DNA of 64,000 nt from an uncultured Collinsella sp. Its GTDB lineage: Bacteria; Actinomycetota; Coriobacteriia; Coriobacteriales; Coriobacteriaceae. The notes beneath the pieces are model-generated. The model saw only the letters and a program-made list of their open reading frames with translations, ran no database searches and had not been told where the DNA came from. The position numbers and the translations under genes are program-made. Positions 26,759 through 34,248 of this stretch are shown here, piece after piece (the stretch's first letter is position 1; the number at the start of each line of letters is the position of its first letter). Location: positions 1 through 64,000 of the forward strand of contig USOU01000005.1 of assembly GCA_900556415.1 (NCBI GenBank), read 5' to 3'.

Positions 26759-26936
26759 GTTGTTCACTCCCTCCTGAATCCCATGCCGGAGAGACCCTGC
26801 CGACGTTGCCCCGGACCGCCCGTGGTCCGGCATCGGCGTATCGAGTGCATGCGGCGAAACAGGCACTTCGATAGAATTCCTCCAACGATATACAGGTTTA
26901 ATATACGCAGTTGCAGGGGGCAAACTTGAGCATAGG

Positions 26937-26962
26937 CCCTGCAATACGGGTGTATTGCAGGG
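26937..26962. promoter_or_regulatory. Perfect 11-bp dyad, candidate operator of the formate hydrogenlyase operon
   Basis: The arms are CCCTGCAATAC and GTATTGCAGGG with a four-base spacer. It lies 180 bases upstream of the first operon gene on the minus strand, with TTGCAG half-sites nearby at about 26912. No T run follows, so an operator is more likely than a terminator. Confidence 0.55.
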
Positions 26963-27121
26963 GTTTTGGCAGGTTGGAATTATTCTCTAGAAGCTATAAA
27001 GGTGAGTGTATTACATGCGTACGCCCAAGAAAGATTTCACGCTCGTTTCTGAAGGATGTAGTACGTTTGTAATATCGTTTACACTCAATTACTCTAGTGC
27101 AATAAAGTAGTGGTTGTAAGA

Positions 27122-27150
27122 TTGGCTATTATTAGCCGTTGCTGTATATG
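27122..27150 (+). promoter_or_regulatory. Promoter-like pair for the toxin-antitoxin operon
   Basis: TTGGCT, a 17-base spacer and TATATG lie 38 bases before the antitoxin ATG. The spacer contains the dyad GGCTA-TTAT-TAGCC, a plausible autoregulatory operator. Confidence 0.5.
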
Positions 27151-27187
27151 ACTATTCATATTGCACGCTCATTAAGGGAGGCCAGTG

Positions 27188-27511
27188 ATGTCATCGACTC
27201 AAAAACGAGCCATCCTGCAGGTGCGCATTCGCGAGGAAGACAAGCAGCATGCCGAGCGTCTCTACGACGCCATGGGCACATCGCTCGCCGAGGCCGTCCG
27301 TCTTTTTGTCGCGCAGAGCATTTTGATGCGCAAGCTTCCCTTTCAGCCGGTCGCCGTGCGCTCAAAGGACGGCACCGCCGCCTATGGATCGCTCAAAGCA
27401 TATGGGGACCCCAATCGCCGCTCCGAGGAGCGTAACGCCTGGATTGAGTACCTTGCTACAGAAAGCGACGATTCGATTTTGGGTCCCGAGGAAGTAGATA
27501 TCCATGAGTAG
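27188..27511 (+). CDS. RelB/DinJ-like antitoxin, 107 aa
   Basis: The N-terminal 45 residues fit a ribbon-helix-helix antitoxin: beta strand AILQVRIREED, then helices HAERLYDAMGTSLAEAVRLFVAQSI. The acidic tail (DSILGPEEVDIHE) would wrap the toxin. The start at ATG 27188 follows GGGAGG; a GTG lies one codon upstream. It overlaps the toxin gene by eight bases. Confidence 0.8.
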   Translation: MSSTQKRAILQVRIREEDKQHAERLYDAMGTSLAEAVRLFVAQSILMRKLPFQPVAVRSKDGTAAYGSLKAYGDPNRRSEERNAWIEYLATESDDSILGPEEVDIHE

Positions 27512-27959
27512 CACCATCATCGACGAGACCGTCATCCTGCGCTACCTGCTTGACGACGACGAAGTTCTGTCCCCGCGCGCCGCCAAGGTCATCGCCACGC
27601 GCACCGCTCGCGTCTACCCCGAGATCATCACGCGCGTCGCCGTTACGCTGCGTGACGTCTACAAGGTCCCGCGTGTGGAGATTGCGACGGCCATGACCAA
27701 GCTGCTCGATGACGTCATGGTCGACGAGCCCACCGTTGTCTCCCTTGCCGTCAAACTCTTTGGCAAGACCCATATGGACTTTACCGACTGCCTCCTCGCC
27801 GCCCGAACCGCCATCCACAACGATGATGTCGTGAGCTTTGGCAAGCCCATCATCCAAGGCATGATCGATTACCGCCACAAGCGCCAAACCGCAGCCGAAG
27901 CCCGCAGCCGAAGCACCGACTCCACCATCGACAAGCTCCGCCACCGCCCCCGCAGCTAA
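27504..27959 (+). CDS. PIN-domain toxin, 151 aa
   Basis: The PIN fold is recognisable from IIDETVILRYLLDDD at the N-terminus (first acidic residue) and HMDFTDCLLAARTA near residue 92 (second acidic cluster). PIN toxins are Mg-dependent ribonucleases. The usual DTNVILRYLL here reads DETVILRYLL. The last 25 residues are basic and probably disordered. It is translated with the upstream antitoxin, which belongs to a family more often paired with RelE/YafQ toxins. Confidence 0.78.
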   Translation: MSSTIIDETVILRYLLDDDEVLSPRAAKVIATRTARVYPEIITRVAVTLRDVYKVPRVEIATAMTKLLDDVMVDEPTVVSLAVKLFGKTHMDFTDCLLAARTAIHNDDVVSFGKPIIQGMIDYRHKRQTAAEARSRSTDSTIDKLRHRPRS

Positions 27960-27973
27960 CCCCATCCCCTCCT

Positions 27974-28042
27974 AAGTTGCGGTGAAATAGTTCCTGGATT
28001 TGGGCTTATTCAAGCTTTTCAGGAACTATTTCACCGCAACTT
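27974..28042. repeat. Dispersed palindrome AAGTTGCGGTGAAATAG (copy 2)
   Basis: AAGTTGCGGTGAAATAGTTCC pairs perfectly with its inverted copy ending at 28042. It lies 14 bases after the toxin stop and may terminate transcription. The sequence from 28043 to 28214 shows no gene. Confidence 0.9.
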
Positions 28043-28214
28043 TCTGTAAGGGTGGTTTTTAATACCGCCGAGGGGCACTAATCAACCGTTTGCCGATATG
28101 TTTGGCTCTGACTCATGGCTCTGACCTGCCCCGTCAAGCTTTTGGTCAGTTCATGGCAAGGTCTGGCGGACCAAATATGGGATAGCGTAGTGTCATTCAC
28201 TCCCCCTCGAGACC

Positions 28215-29222
28215 ATGGGGTCGAAAATGAGCCATGATAAACGCTGTTCCAAACCGCAAGTAGAGCTGTTCTTCCGGTTATTCGAGGCCCATCATGGCGG
28301 GCACCTGTTTGTAGCTACCAAAAAATGGGATGAACGCTGTGCCTACGCGCTCATGCAAAAAGAGATGATTATTCGACTCTACAACCATGTCTACGCTGAT
28401 CCCGCGTATTGGAATGACCTCGGCGTCGAAGATCGCATCTTTCAATTGGCATCCGCTATTGCGGTCGTTGAACCGGATGCCGTGTTTTGTGGAGCAACGG
28501 CGGCGCTGCTCTATGGCATCGGTTCTGCATATTCGCTTCTCGACAAGGTGCAAGTGCTGCTACCGCGTTCCACCAGACGCGATATGTACGAATTCGTTGA
28601 ATACCGACGCTGGCGACCGGGCGACGTATGGCAGCTCGGCCCGTTTACGCTAACGGATCCATATCGCACGGTGGTCGACATCGCCCGAACGAGCGCTTTT
28701 CGATATGCACTAGGCTATGTCGACGGGTTGGCTCGTGAGTACGGTGTCGAGCGTGAAGAATTGCGTGCATATGCACAAGCGAACTGCCGCGGACTGCACG
28801 GCATTGCGCGCGCATTTGACGTTTTTGAACACATGGATGGCAGATCGGATAACGGCGGAGAATCCGAAGCACGGGCGGCAATGATTCTGGCGGGAGTTGC
28901 CGCTCCCGAACTTCAGGTTGAAATCACTCGACCGGGAAACGCCGGCTATTATTTGGCAGATTACGGCTGGCAGATGCCAAACGGCTCTTGGATGCTGGCC
29001 GAGCTGCATGGACTAGGCAAGTTTGAGAACGATGCCCAAAATGATCCGGAACATACTGCGGCAAAAACCTATAGAGCTGCCCTCATGCGCGACGCGAACC
29101 TGCGTGCCATGGGCCACAACGTCATTCATTTCAAGCTCTCAGACACCTACGATGTCAAAGCGTTCGGCTCCATGATGCGCGGCTTCGGTATACCAACCAC
29201 AAAACCCTACGCAGACTCCTGA
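28215..29222 (+). CDS. Unrecognised protein with AbiEi-like N-terminal region and nuclease-like C-terminus, about 335 aa
   Basis: No firm family. The N-terminal 200 residues (MIIRLYNHVYADPAYW, then PDAVFCGATAALLYGI and FTLTDPYRTVVDIARTSAFRYAL) resemble actinobacterial proteins grouped with AbiEi-type antitoxin regulators. The last 110 residues contain SEARAAMILAGV, YYLADYGW, LAELHG and LMRDANLRAMGHNVIHF, the pattern of DUF559/Vsr-like endonuclease folds. ATG 28227 has GGGG eight to eleven bases upstream and may be the true start. It stands alone, bracketed by two copies of the same palindrome, which suggests an inserted cargo gene. Confidence 0.6.
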   Translation: MGSKMSHDKRCSKPQVELFFRLFEAHHGGHLFVATKKWDERCAYALMQKEMIIRLYNHVYADPAYWNDLGVEDRIFQLASAIAVVEPDAVFCGATAALLYGIGSAYSLLDKVQVLLPRSTRRDMYEFVEYRRWRPGDVWQLGPFTLTDPYRTVVDIARTSAFRYALGYVDGLAREYGVEREELRAYAQANCRGLHGIARAFDVFEHMDGRSDNGGESEARAAMILAGVAAPELQVEITRPGNAGYYLADYGWQMPNGSWMLAELHGLGKFENDAQNDPEHTAAKTYRAALMRDANLRAMGHNVIHFKLSDTYDVKAFGSMMRGFGIPTTKPYADS

Positions 29223-29284
29223 CCGGCTGCCCTCATCTTCTCGACAACAGAACCCATCATCGACCCAACCCGCTCGGCCTCAAT

Positions 29285-29353
29285 AAGTTGCGGTGAAATA
29301 GTTCCTGGATAACAGCTTTTACGGCTAATCCAGGAACTATTTCACCGCAACTT
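29285..29353. repeat. Dispersed palindrome AAGTTGCGGTGAAATAG (copy 3)
   Basis: The arms are perfect over more than 20 bases (AAGTTGCGGTGAAATAGTTC and its inverse). It lies 62 bases after the preceding gene. Confidence 0.9.
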
Positions 29354-29433
29354 AGGCGGGGATGTGGGGTCCCGGCATGTATATGAAAATGGCTCTGGCA
29401 CCAAATAGAGCCAAAGCCGTTAAAACTATCCTA

Positions 29434-29507
29434 TGGAGCGGGCGACGGGAATCGAACCCGCGTCATCAGCTTGGAAGGCTGGGGTTCTACCATTGAACTA
29501 CGCCCGC
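29434..29507 (-). tRNA. tRNA-Gly (anticodon TCC)
   Basis: A 74-nt cloverleaf with encoded CCA: acceptor GCGGGCG, anticodon loop CTTCCAA, T loop GGTTCGATTCC. Confidence 0.97.
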
Positions 29508-29513
29508 AAGATA

Positions 29514-29590
29514 TGGTCGGGACGACAGGATTTGAACCTGCGACATCCTGCTCCCAAAGCAGGCGCGCTACCAAACTGCGCCACGTCCCG
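29514..29590 (-). tRNA. tRNA-Pro (anticodon TGG)
   Basis: A 77-nt cloverleaf with encoded CCA: acceptor CGGGACG, anticodon loop TTTGGGA, T loop GGTTCAAATCC. It lies six bases from tRNA-Gly and is probably co-transcribed with it. Confidence 0.97.
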
Positions 29591-29681
29591 AAGGTGTTGA
29601 GCAGCTAAGGTCTAAACCTTGCGTGTCCCAAAGCGTAGGAAATTATAGGGGAGACTCCCCACCTGTGCAAGCATTGATGCC

Positions 29682-31040
29682 TTAGCTCCTCGAATGTGCA
29701 ACAAAACGACTATGGAGCAGGCCGATCACAAAGGCAACCACGGCAACCGGCGCCCATGCGGCACCAATGTCCGCCAGCGGCAGCGCATCGAACGGCAGCC
29801 ACGCGCCCGCAAAGAACGCATCGCGGACCGAGGTGATCACACTCTGCACCGCGACAACGCCGCCGACCCAGACCCACACCTGCGGATGCGCGTCGCAAAA
29901 ACCGTGCACCAGGCCCATCAGCACCAGCACGATAGCAACGGGATACAAGGCGTTGAGCATAGGCACCGAGAACATAAGAATCACGTCGAGGCCCACGTTG
30001 GAGAGCACGCACGAAAACGCCGCGAACACAAAGGCGAGAACCGCAAAGGGACGGTGCATGGCCTCCTCGGAAGCCCCTGCTCCCCCTTCGACCACATACG
30101 TCTCGCAGAAGTAGCGCGAGCAGCAGCTGATAAGGCCGATGCACACGTTCATACAGGCAAGGAAAAAGATCGCAAAGACCACGACCGTGCCGGCAAGACC
30201 AAAGTGCATGGAGGCAGAGCGGGCAAGGATGGCAGCACCGTTGGTGGCATCGGGCATCACGGTGCCGAGCTGCATACCGGCAAGACCCAAGCCGCAGTAG
30301 ATGATGGCCATGAGCACGCCGGCGATCACACCGGAACGCGAGATCTCGAAGGCCACGCGCTTGTCATCGGTAACGCCGAGCTCATGGATGGTCTCGGCGA
30401 TGATGATGCCAAAGGCGAGCGATGCAAGCAGGTCCATGGTCTGGTAGCCAGTCAAAAAACCCTGCACGGCGGCACCGGCATTGTAGGGAGCCTGCGGCGC
30501 GGAAGCGGGACCCAGCGGCGAGATCACGGCAGCACCTACGACTAGCACGATGAGCGCAATGAGCGCGGGGCCCGTAATGCGACCAAGTACGCGCGTGATG
30601 ACACCCGGGCGCAGCGTGAGCGCAAACGCGACCACGAAGAACCCGATGGCAAAGACCAGGCGAGCCGTGCCGAGCGAAACGCCCTCGGGCAGCAGCGGCA
30701 CCAGCATCTCGAAGGCCGTGGAGCTCGTGCGCGGAATGGCCAGGCACGGGCCGATGGCCAGATACACCGCCGCGACAAAGAACTCACCAAACTTGGGGTG
30801 CACGCGGCCGGCAAGCTCGCGCGCCGTTCCGGCAAGCGCGACGGCAATAAAGCCCATGACGGGCAGACCGATAGCGGCAATCAAAAAGCCGATCATGGCA
30901 AACGGCGTAGCCGTGCCGGCCTGAAGTGCCAGCAACGGCGGAATGATGAGGTTACCGGCGCCAAAGAGCATCGAGAACAGCGCAATGCCGACGGTAACGA
31001 CATGGTCGGAGCGCAGACCGCGCGGAGCGGATGAGGCCAT
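29682..31040 (-). CDS. brnQ: Branched-chain amino acid carrier, BrnQ/LIVCS family, 452 aa
   Basis: This cation-coupled importer of Leu, Ile and Val has about 12 membrane helices. The N-terminal GIALFSMLFGAGNLIIPPLLA and GPCLAIPRTSSTAFEMLVP are signatures of the family. AAAGG lies eight bases before ATG 31040; an in-frame GTG two codons upstream is less likely. Confidence 0.93.
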   Translation of the reverse strand: MASSAPRGLRSDHVVTVGIALFSMLFGAGNLIIPPLLALQAGTATPFAMIGFLIAAIGLPVMGFIAVALAGTARELAGRVHPKFGEFFVAAVYLAIGPCLAIPRTSSTAFEMLVPLLPEGVSLGTARLVFAIGFFVVAFALTLRPGVITRVLGRITGPALIALIVLVVGAAVISPLGPASAPQAPYNAGAAVQGFLTGYQTMDLLASLAFGIIIAETIHELGVTDDKRVAFEISRSGVIAGVLMAIIYCGLGLAGMQLGTVMPDATNGAAILARSASMHFGLAGTVVVFAIFFLACMNVCIGLISCCSRYFCETYVVEGGAGASEEAMHRPFAVLAFVFAAFSCVLSNVGLDVILMFSVPMLNALYPVAIVLVLMGLVHGFCDAHPQVWVWVGGVVAVQSVITSVRDAFFAGAWLPFDALPLADIGAAWAPVAVVAFVIGLLHSRFVAHSRS

Positions 31041-31069
31041 AGGCACACCTTTCGGGTCGAAACAAAAAC

Positions 31070-31093
31070 GGGACGGGCAAAAGACCCGTCCCG
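31070..31093 (-). terminator. Intrinsic terminator of the selenium operon
   Basis: CGGGACGGG/CCCGTCCCG stem followed by TTTTTGTTT on the minus strand, 15 bases after the desulfurase stop. It closes the long minus-strand operon. Confidence 0.92.
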
Positions 31094-31107
31094 CAAGTAT
31101 ATACGCT

Positions 31108-32247
31108 CTAGCAGGCTAAATCGCGCAAAGCGTCAATCGCGGTGTCGACCTCCTCGGCCGTGTTGAAATACCCAAACGAGAAGCGAACGACACCTTGGCG
31201 CTCGGTCCCGAGCGCGCGGTGCATGAGCGGAGCGCAATGGGCGCCGGGGCGCGTCGCAATCCCCCACCCTTGCATGAGCGCGTCCGAGATTTCGGCAGAG
31301 TCGATATCGCCCACGTTGAGTGAGACGATCGCCGAGCGCACGGGCTGGTCAAACGCACCGTAGAGCTTAATCCCCGGAATCTCGCGCACGCCAGCGAGAA
31401 AGCGATCAGCCAGCGCTCGCTCATGCGCCGCGATCGCCTCGACCCCGCCTTGCGCCTCGATAAAGTCGAGGCCGGCAGAAAGCCCCGCGATACCGTGACC
31501 GTTGAGCGTGCCCGCCTCAAGGCGCGTGGGCCACTCAAGCGGCTGCAGCGCATCGAAGCTGTGCACGCCCGTGCCGCCCATGGCCCACGGAGCCACGTCA
31601 ACGCCCTCCGCCACGGCCAGGCCGCCGGTCCCCTGCGGACCCATGAGCCCCTTGTGACCGGTAAAGCACACGACGTCGAGCCCCATGGCCTGCATGTCGA
31701 TCTTCGCCGTGCCGGCAGACTGCGAGGCGTCGACAATCACCAGTGCACCTGCCGCATGGGCCATAGCCGCCACGCGCGCAATGTCGACCGCGTTGCCGGT
31801 CACATTGGAGGCGTGCGTCACCACCACGGCACGCGTGCCCGGCGTGACAAGCCGCTCGAGTTCGTCGTAGTCGAGCGCGCCGTTGGTATCACAGCCGGCA
31901 TGCTCAACCGTCACGCCCTGCTCCGCTGCCAGGCGGTTGAGCGGACGCAGCACGGAGTTATGCTCGAGCACCGTCGTGACCACGCGGTCTCCGGGGCGCA
32001 CCACGCCACAGATGGCGGTGTTGAGCGCCGCCGTAGAGTTGGGCGTAAAGCACACGTGGTCCGCCCTCGGGCAACCCAAAAGGCGCGCGAGCTTGGCACG
32101 GCAAGCGTGAATCGTACGAGCGGCATCGAGGGCACCCGACGTGGCGCCGCGTCCGGCATTGCCGAGCGAGCACATCGCCTGTGTCACGGCATCGATGACC
32201 GTCTGCGGCTTGTGCATGGTCGTCGCCGCGTTATCCAGGTAGATCAT
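31108..32247 (-). CDS. Cysteine desulfurase / selenocysteine lyase family aminotransferase, 379 aa
   Basis: This is a class V PLP enzyme. It starts MIYLDNAATTMHKPQTV, has VVTHASNVTGN, and carries the PLP lysine in VVCFTGHKGLMGPQGTGG near residue 196. The C-terminal active-site Cys is in ATRPGAHCAPLMHRALG. It belongs to the subgroup that travels with selenium genes and probably delivers Se or S to SelD or YedF; that role is inferred. It overlaps the DUF3343 gene by four bases (ATGA). Confidence 0.88.
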   Translation of the reverse strand: MIYLDNAATTMHKPQTVIDAVTQAMCSLGNAGRGATSGALDAARTIHACRAKLARLLGCPRADHVCFTPNSTAALNTAICGVVRPGDRVVTTVLEHNSVLRPLNRLAAEQGVTVEHAGCDTNGALDYDELERLVTPGTRAVVVTHASNVTGNAVDIARVAAMAHAAGALVIVDASQSAGTAKIDMQAMGLDVVCFTGHKGLMGPQGTGGLAVAEGVDVAPWAMGGTGVHSFDALQPLEWPTRLEAGTLNGHGIAGLSAGLDFIEAQGGVEAIAAHERALADRFLAGVREIPGIKLYGAFDQPVRSAIVSLNVGDIDSAEISDALMQGWGIATRPGAHCAPLMHRALGTERQGVVRFSFGYFNTAEEVDTAIDALRDLAC

Positions 32248-32495
32248 CGCACGACCTCCCACATATCAATCACGGTATAGCCCTCGGTAGGAACGCCCGC
32301 CGCGGCGAGTTCGCCGCGCAGCAGCTCCTCATCGGCAGGCAACGCCTTCCACGCCAGACCGCAGCCGGCAGCGACCTCCCCGGGCACGGGAATCGTTCGC
32401 CCGGGAAGGCCGCGCTCGATGCACAGGGACTCGCAACCCATGGCGGCCGCCGTGGTGGGAAACGTGATGACAAGCGCCGGGCGCTTCTCCCTCAT
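32244..32495 (-). CDS. DUF3343 (putative Se/S carrier-like) protein, 83 aa
   Basis: The minimal DUF3343 domain: LVITFPTTAAAMGCESLC, GRTIPVPGEVAAGCGLAWKA. It lacks the Cys-rich head of the copy at 2549 and has GCGLAW where that copy has GCGLCW. ATG 32495 is preceded by GGAG five bases away. It lies between yedF and the desulfurase gene, the usual arrangement in selenium-trait genomes. Confidence 0.85.
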   Translation of the reverse strand: MREKRPALVITFPTTAAAMGCESLCIERGLPGRTIPVPGEVAAGCGLAWKALPADEELLRGELAAAGVPTEGYTVIDMWEVVR

Positions 32496-32514
32496 GGCAA
32501 CTCCAACCAATACG

Positions 32515-33141
32515 CTACGGGCGCACGACGCGCACGGCCTGCTCCATCTTCTCCACGATCACGTACATGTTGGTGACCTCGCCCACCGCAAGCTGGTCTT
32601 TAATGCCATAGTGGTCGAGGCAGGTACCGCAGGTGAGAATCTCGACACCCTGCTCGGCCAGGCCCTTCAGGTCATCGAGCACCGGCGAGCCCTCGACGGT
32701 GAGCTTGGCGCCACCGTTGTAGAACAGCATGGTCGCGGGCAACTCCTCCTGCTGTGTCACGGCAAAGATAAACGCCTTCATGAGCTTGTGGCCCAGCTCG
32801 TCGTCGCCGCGGCCCATGCAATCGGTGTAGACGGAAATGACGAGTTTGCCCTTGCCGGCGCTGGCGTCACAGAAGGCAGCGCCATCCTGCTCGGGATCGG
32901 CCACGGCAACGGCGCCAGAGGTCGCCACGGCCACGTGCCACTCGGCGTCAGAAACCTTCTCGACCGAGGCCGTGCAGCCCTTCTCCTGCGCCATCTTGGA
33001 GATGTTCTTGACGGCGGTCTCGTTATCGACCGAGGTCACGACGGCACCCTCGCCATCGAGCTGCTTCAGGGCTTTGAGCGTCTTGACGACGGGCAGCGGG
33101 CAGGCATCGCCCATGGCATTGACTTCAATCTTGGTAGACAT
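32515..33141 (-). CDS. yedF: Selenium metabolism protein YedF, 208 aa
   Basis: The N-terminal 75 residues are a TusA/SirA-like domain with the Cys-Pro motif GDACPLPVVKTLKAL. The C-terminal part is DsrE-like (LVISVYTDCMGRGDDELG, then VEILTCGTCLDHYGI). Such fusions occur almost only with selD and are thought to carry selenium or sulfur; the exact reaction is unknown. The start at 33141 follows AAAGGAA. Confidence 0.9.
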   Translation of the reverse strand: MSTKIEVNAMGDACPLPVVKTLKALKQLDGEGAVVTSVDNETAVKNISKMAQEKGCTASVEKVSDAEWHVAVATSGAVAVADPEQDGAAFCDASAGKGKLVISVYTDCMGRGDDELGHKLMKAFIFAVTQQEELPATMLFYNGGAKLTVEGSPVLDDLKGLAEQGVEILTCGTCLDHYGIKDQLAVGEVTNMYVIVEKMEQAVRVVRP

Positions 33142-33198
33142 AGTTTTTCCTTTCGAATAAATCGTTTTAGAACGGTACATAACTCAATAAACGTGTCG

Positions 33199-34248
33199 TT
33201 AACGGACAACGCGGACGGCAGGACCGCCCAGCTCCGCCTCGCACACGCGACCGACGACGGCGGCAACGCGCCCCTCGGCATGTAGACGGCGCGCAAGCTC
33301 ATCCGTATCGGCAGCAGGTGCCGCGATAAGCAAACCACCCGAAGTCTGCGGATCGTACAGCGCATCCAACATGCCCGGCTCCAGGTCATCGTCAGCCGTC
33401 ACGCGCGGGCCAAAGAAGTCCTGGTTGCGGTAGGAGCCCGCGGGGATAATGCCCAGACGCGCCATGTCGAGCACTTGATCAAAGAGCGGCACCGCCCCCG
33501 ACGCAAGCTCAATCTGCACGCCCGAGCCCTCGGCCATCTCGCATGCGTGCCCGATCAGGCCAAAGCCCGTAATGTCGGTACAGCCGTGAAGTTCGAGTCC
33601 CTCGGCCAGACGAATCGGGGCCTCGTTGAGGGTGCGCATCGAGTCAAACATAGCTGCGGCCTCGTCCTGCTCGATGAGCTCGCCCTTAATGGCCGTGGTG
33701 ATGATGCCCGAGCCGATCGCCTTGGTCAGCAGCAACGCATCGCCCACGCGCGCGCCACTGTTGGCGAGCATACGGTCAAGCGCGACAAACCCGCTCACGG
33801 ACAGGCCGTACTTGGGCTCGTCGTCGTTGATGGTGTGGCCGCCCGCGATGGTGCAGCCGGCCTCGACGCACTTGCCGGCGCCGCCCGCCAAAATCTGCCC
33901 GGCAACCTCAATGCCCAGGCAACTGGGTATGCAAAGCAGGTTCATGGCATGGCTCGGCCGCCCGCCCATGGCGTAGATGTCCGACAGCGAATTGGCCGCG
34001 GCGATCTGGCCAAACAGGAACGGGTCGTCGACCATCGGCGGAAAGAAGTCGATGGACTGCACGAGCCCCAGGTTCTCCCCTACGCGGAAGACGCTCGCAT
34101 CGTCGGAGGTATCGAACCCCACGAGCAAGTTGTCGTTATGCACATTGGGTAAGTCGCCCAGGACCTGGGCGAGGGCTCCGGGGGCCAACTTAGCGGCTCA
34201 ACCGCTCGCGGCCGTCATGGACGTGAGCCTCATGGTGTCCTTAGCCAT
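33199..34248 (-). CDS. selD: Selenophosphate synthetase SelD, itself a selenoprotein (Sec17), 349 aa
   Basis: SelD makes selenophosphate from selenide and ATP. The true start is ATG 34248 (AAGGGGG five bases upstream), inside the end of the glycosyltransferase gene. Codon 17 (34198-34200) is TGA. The context reads MTAASG, then Sec, then AAKLAPGALAQVL. This places Sec at the catalytic Cys17 position and Lys at 20, as in known SelD. Later motifs VGFDTSDDASVF and AGCTIAGGHTINDDEPKYG are intact. Calling the gene from the TTG at 34188 would drop the catalytic residues. A stem of eight pairs with loop GTC lies 25 bases after the TGA. Confidence 0.95.
34154..34200 (-). promoter_or_regulatory. Sec codon and candidate SECIS of selD
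   Basis: After the TGA at 34198-34200, 34154-34172 forms TCGCCCAG-GTC-CTGGGCGA. The AGGTC apex matches the SECIS loop seen in fdhF genes, but the apex is about 31 bases from the TGA, further than the usual 16-25. Confidence 0.5.

Larger units (their letters stand above)
26759..27187. other. Divergent intergenic control region between formate hydrogenlyase and toxin-antitoxin genes
   Basis: This AT-rich stretch of 430 bases has no gene. It holds the 11-bp perfect dyad at 26937-26962 and a promoter-like pair facing right at 27122-27150. Confidence 0.7.

Noticed and set aside
34188..34248. SelD starting at TTG 34188
   Set aside because: It would lack the catalytic residues. The upstream frame through TGA restores them and has a good ribosome site at 34248.
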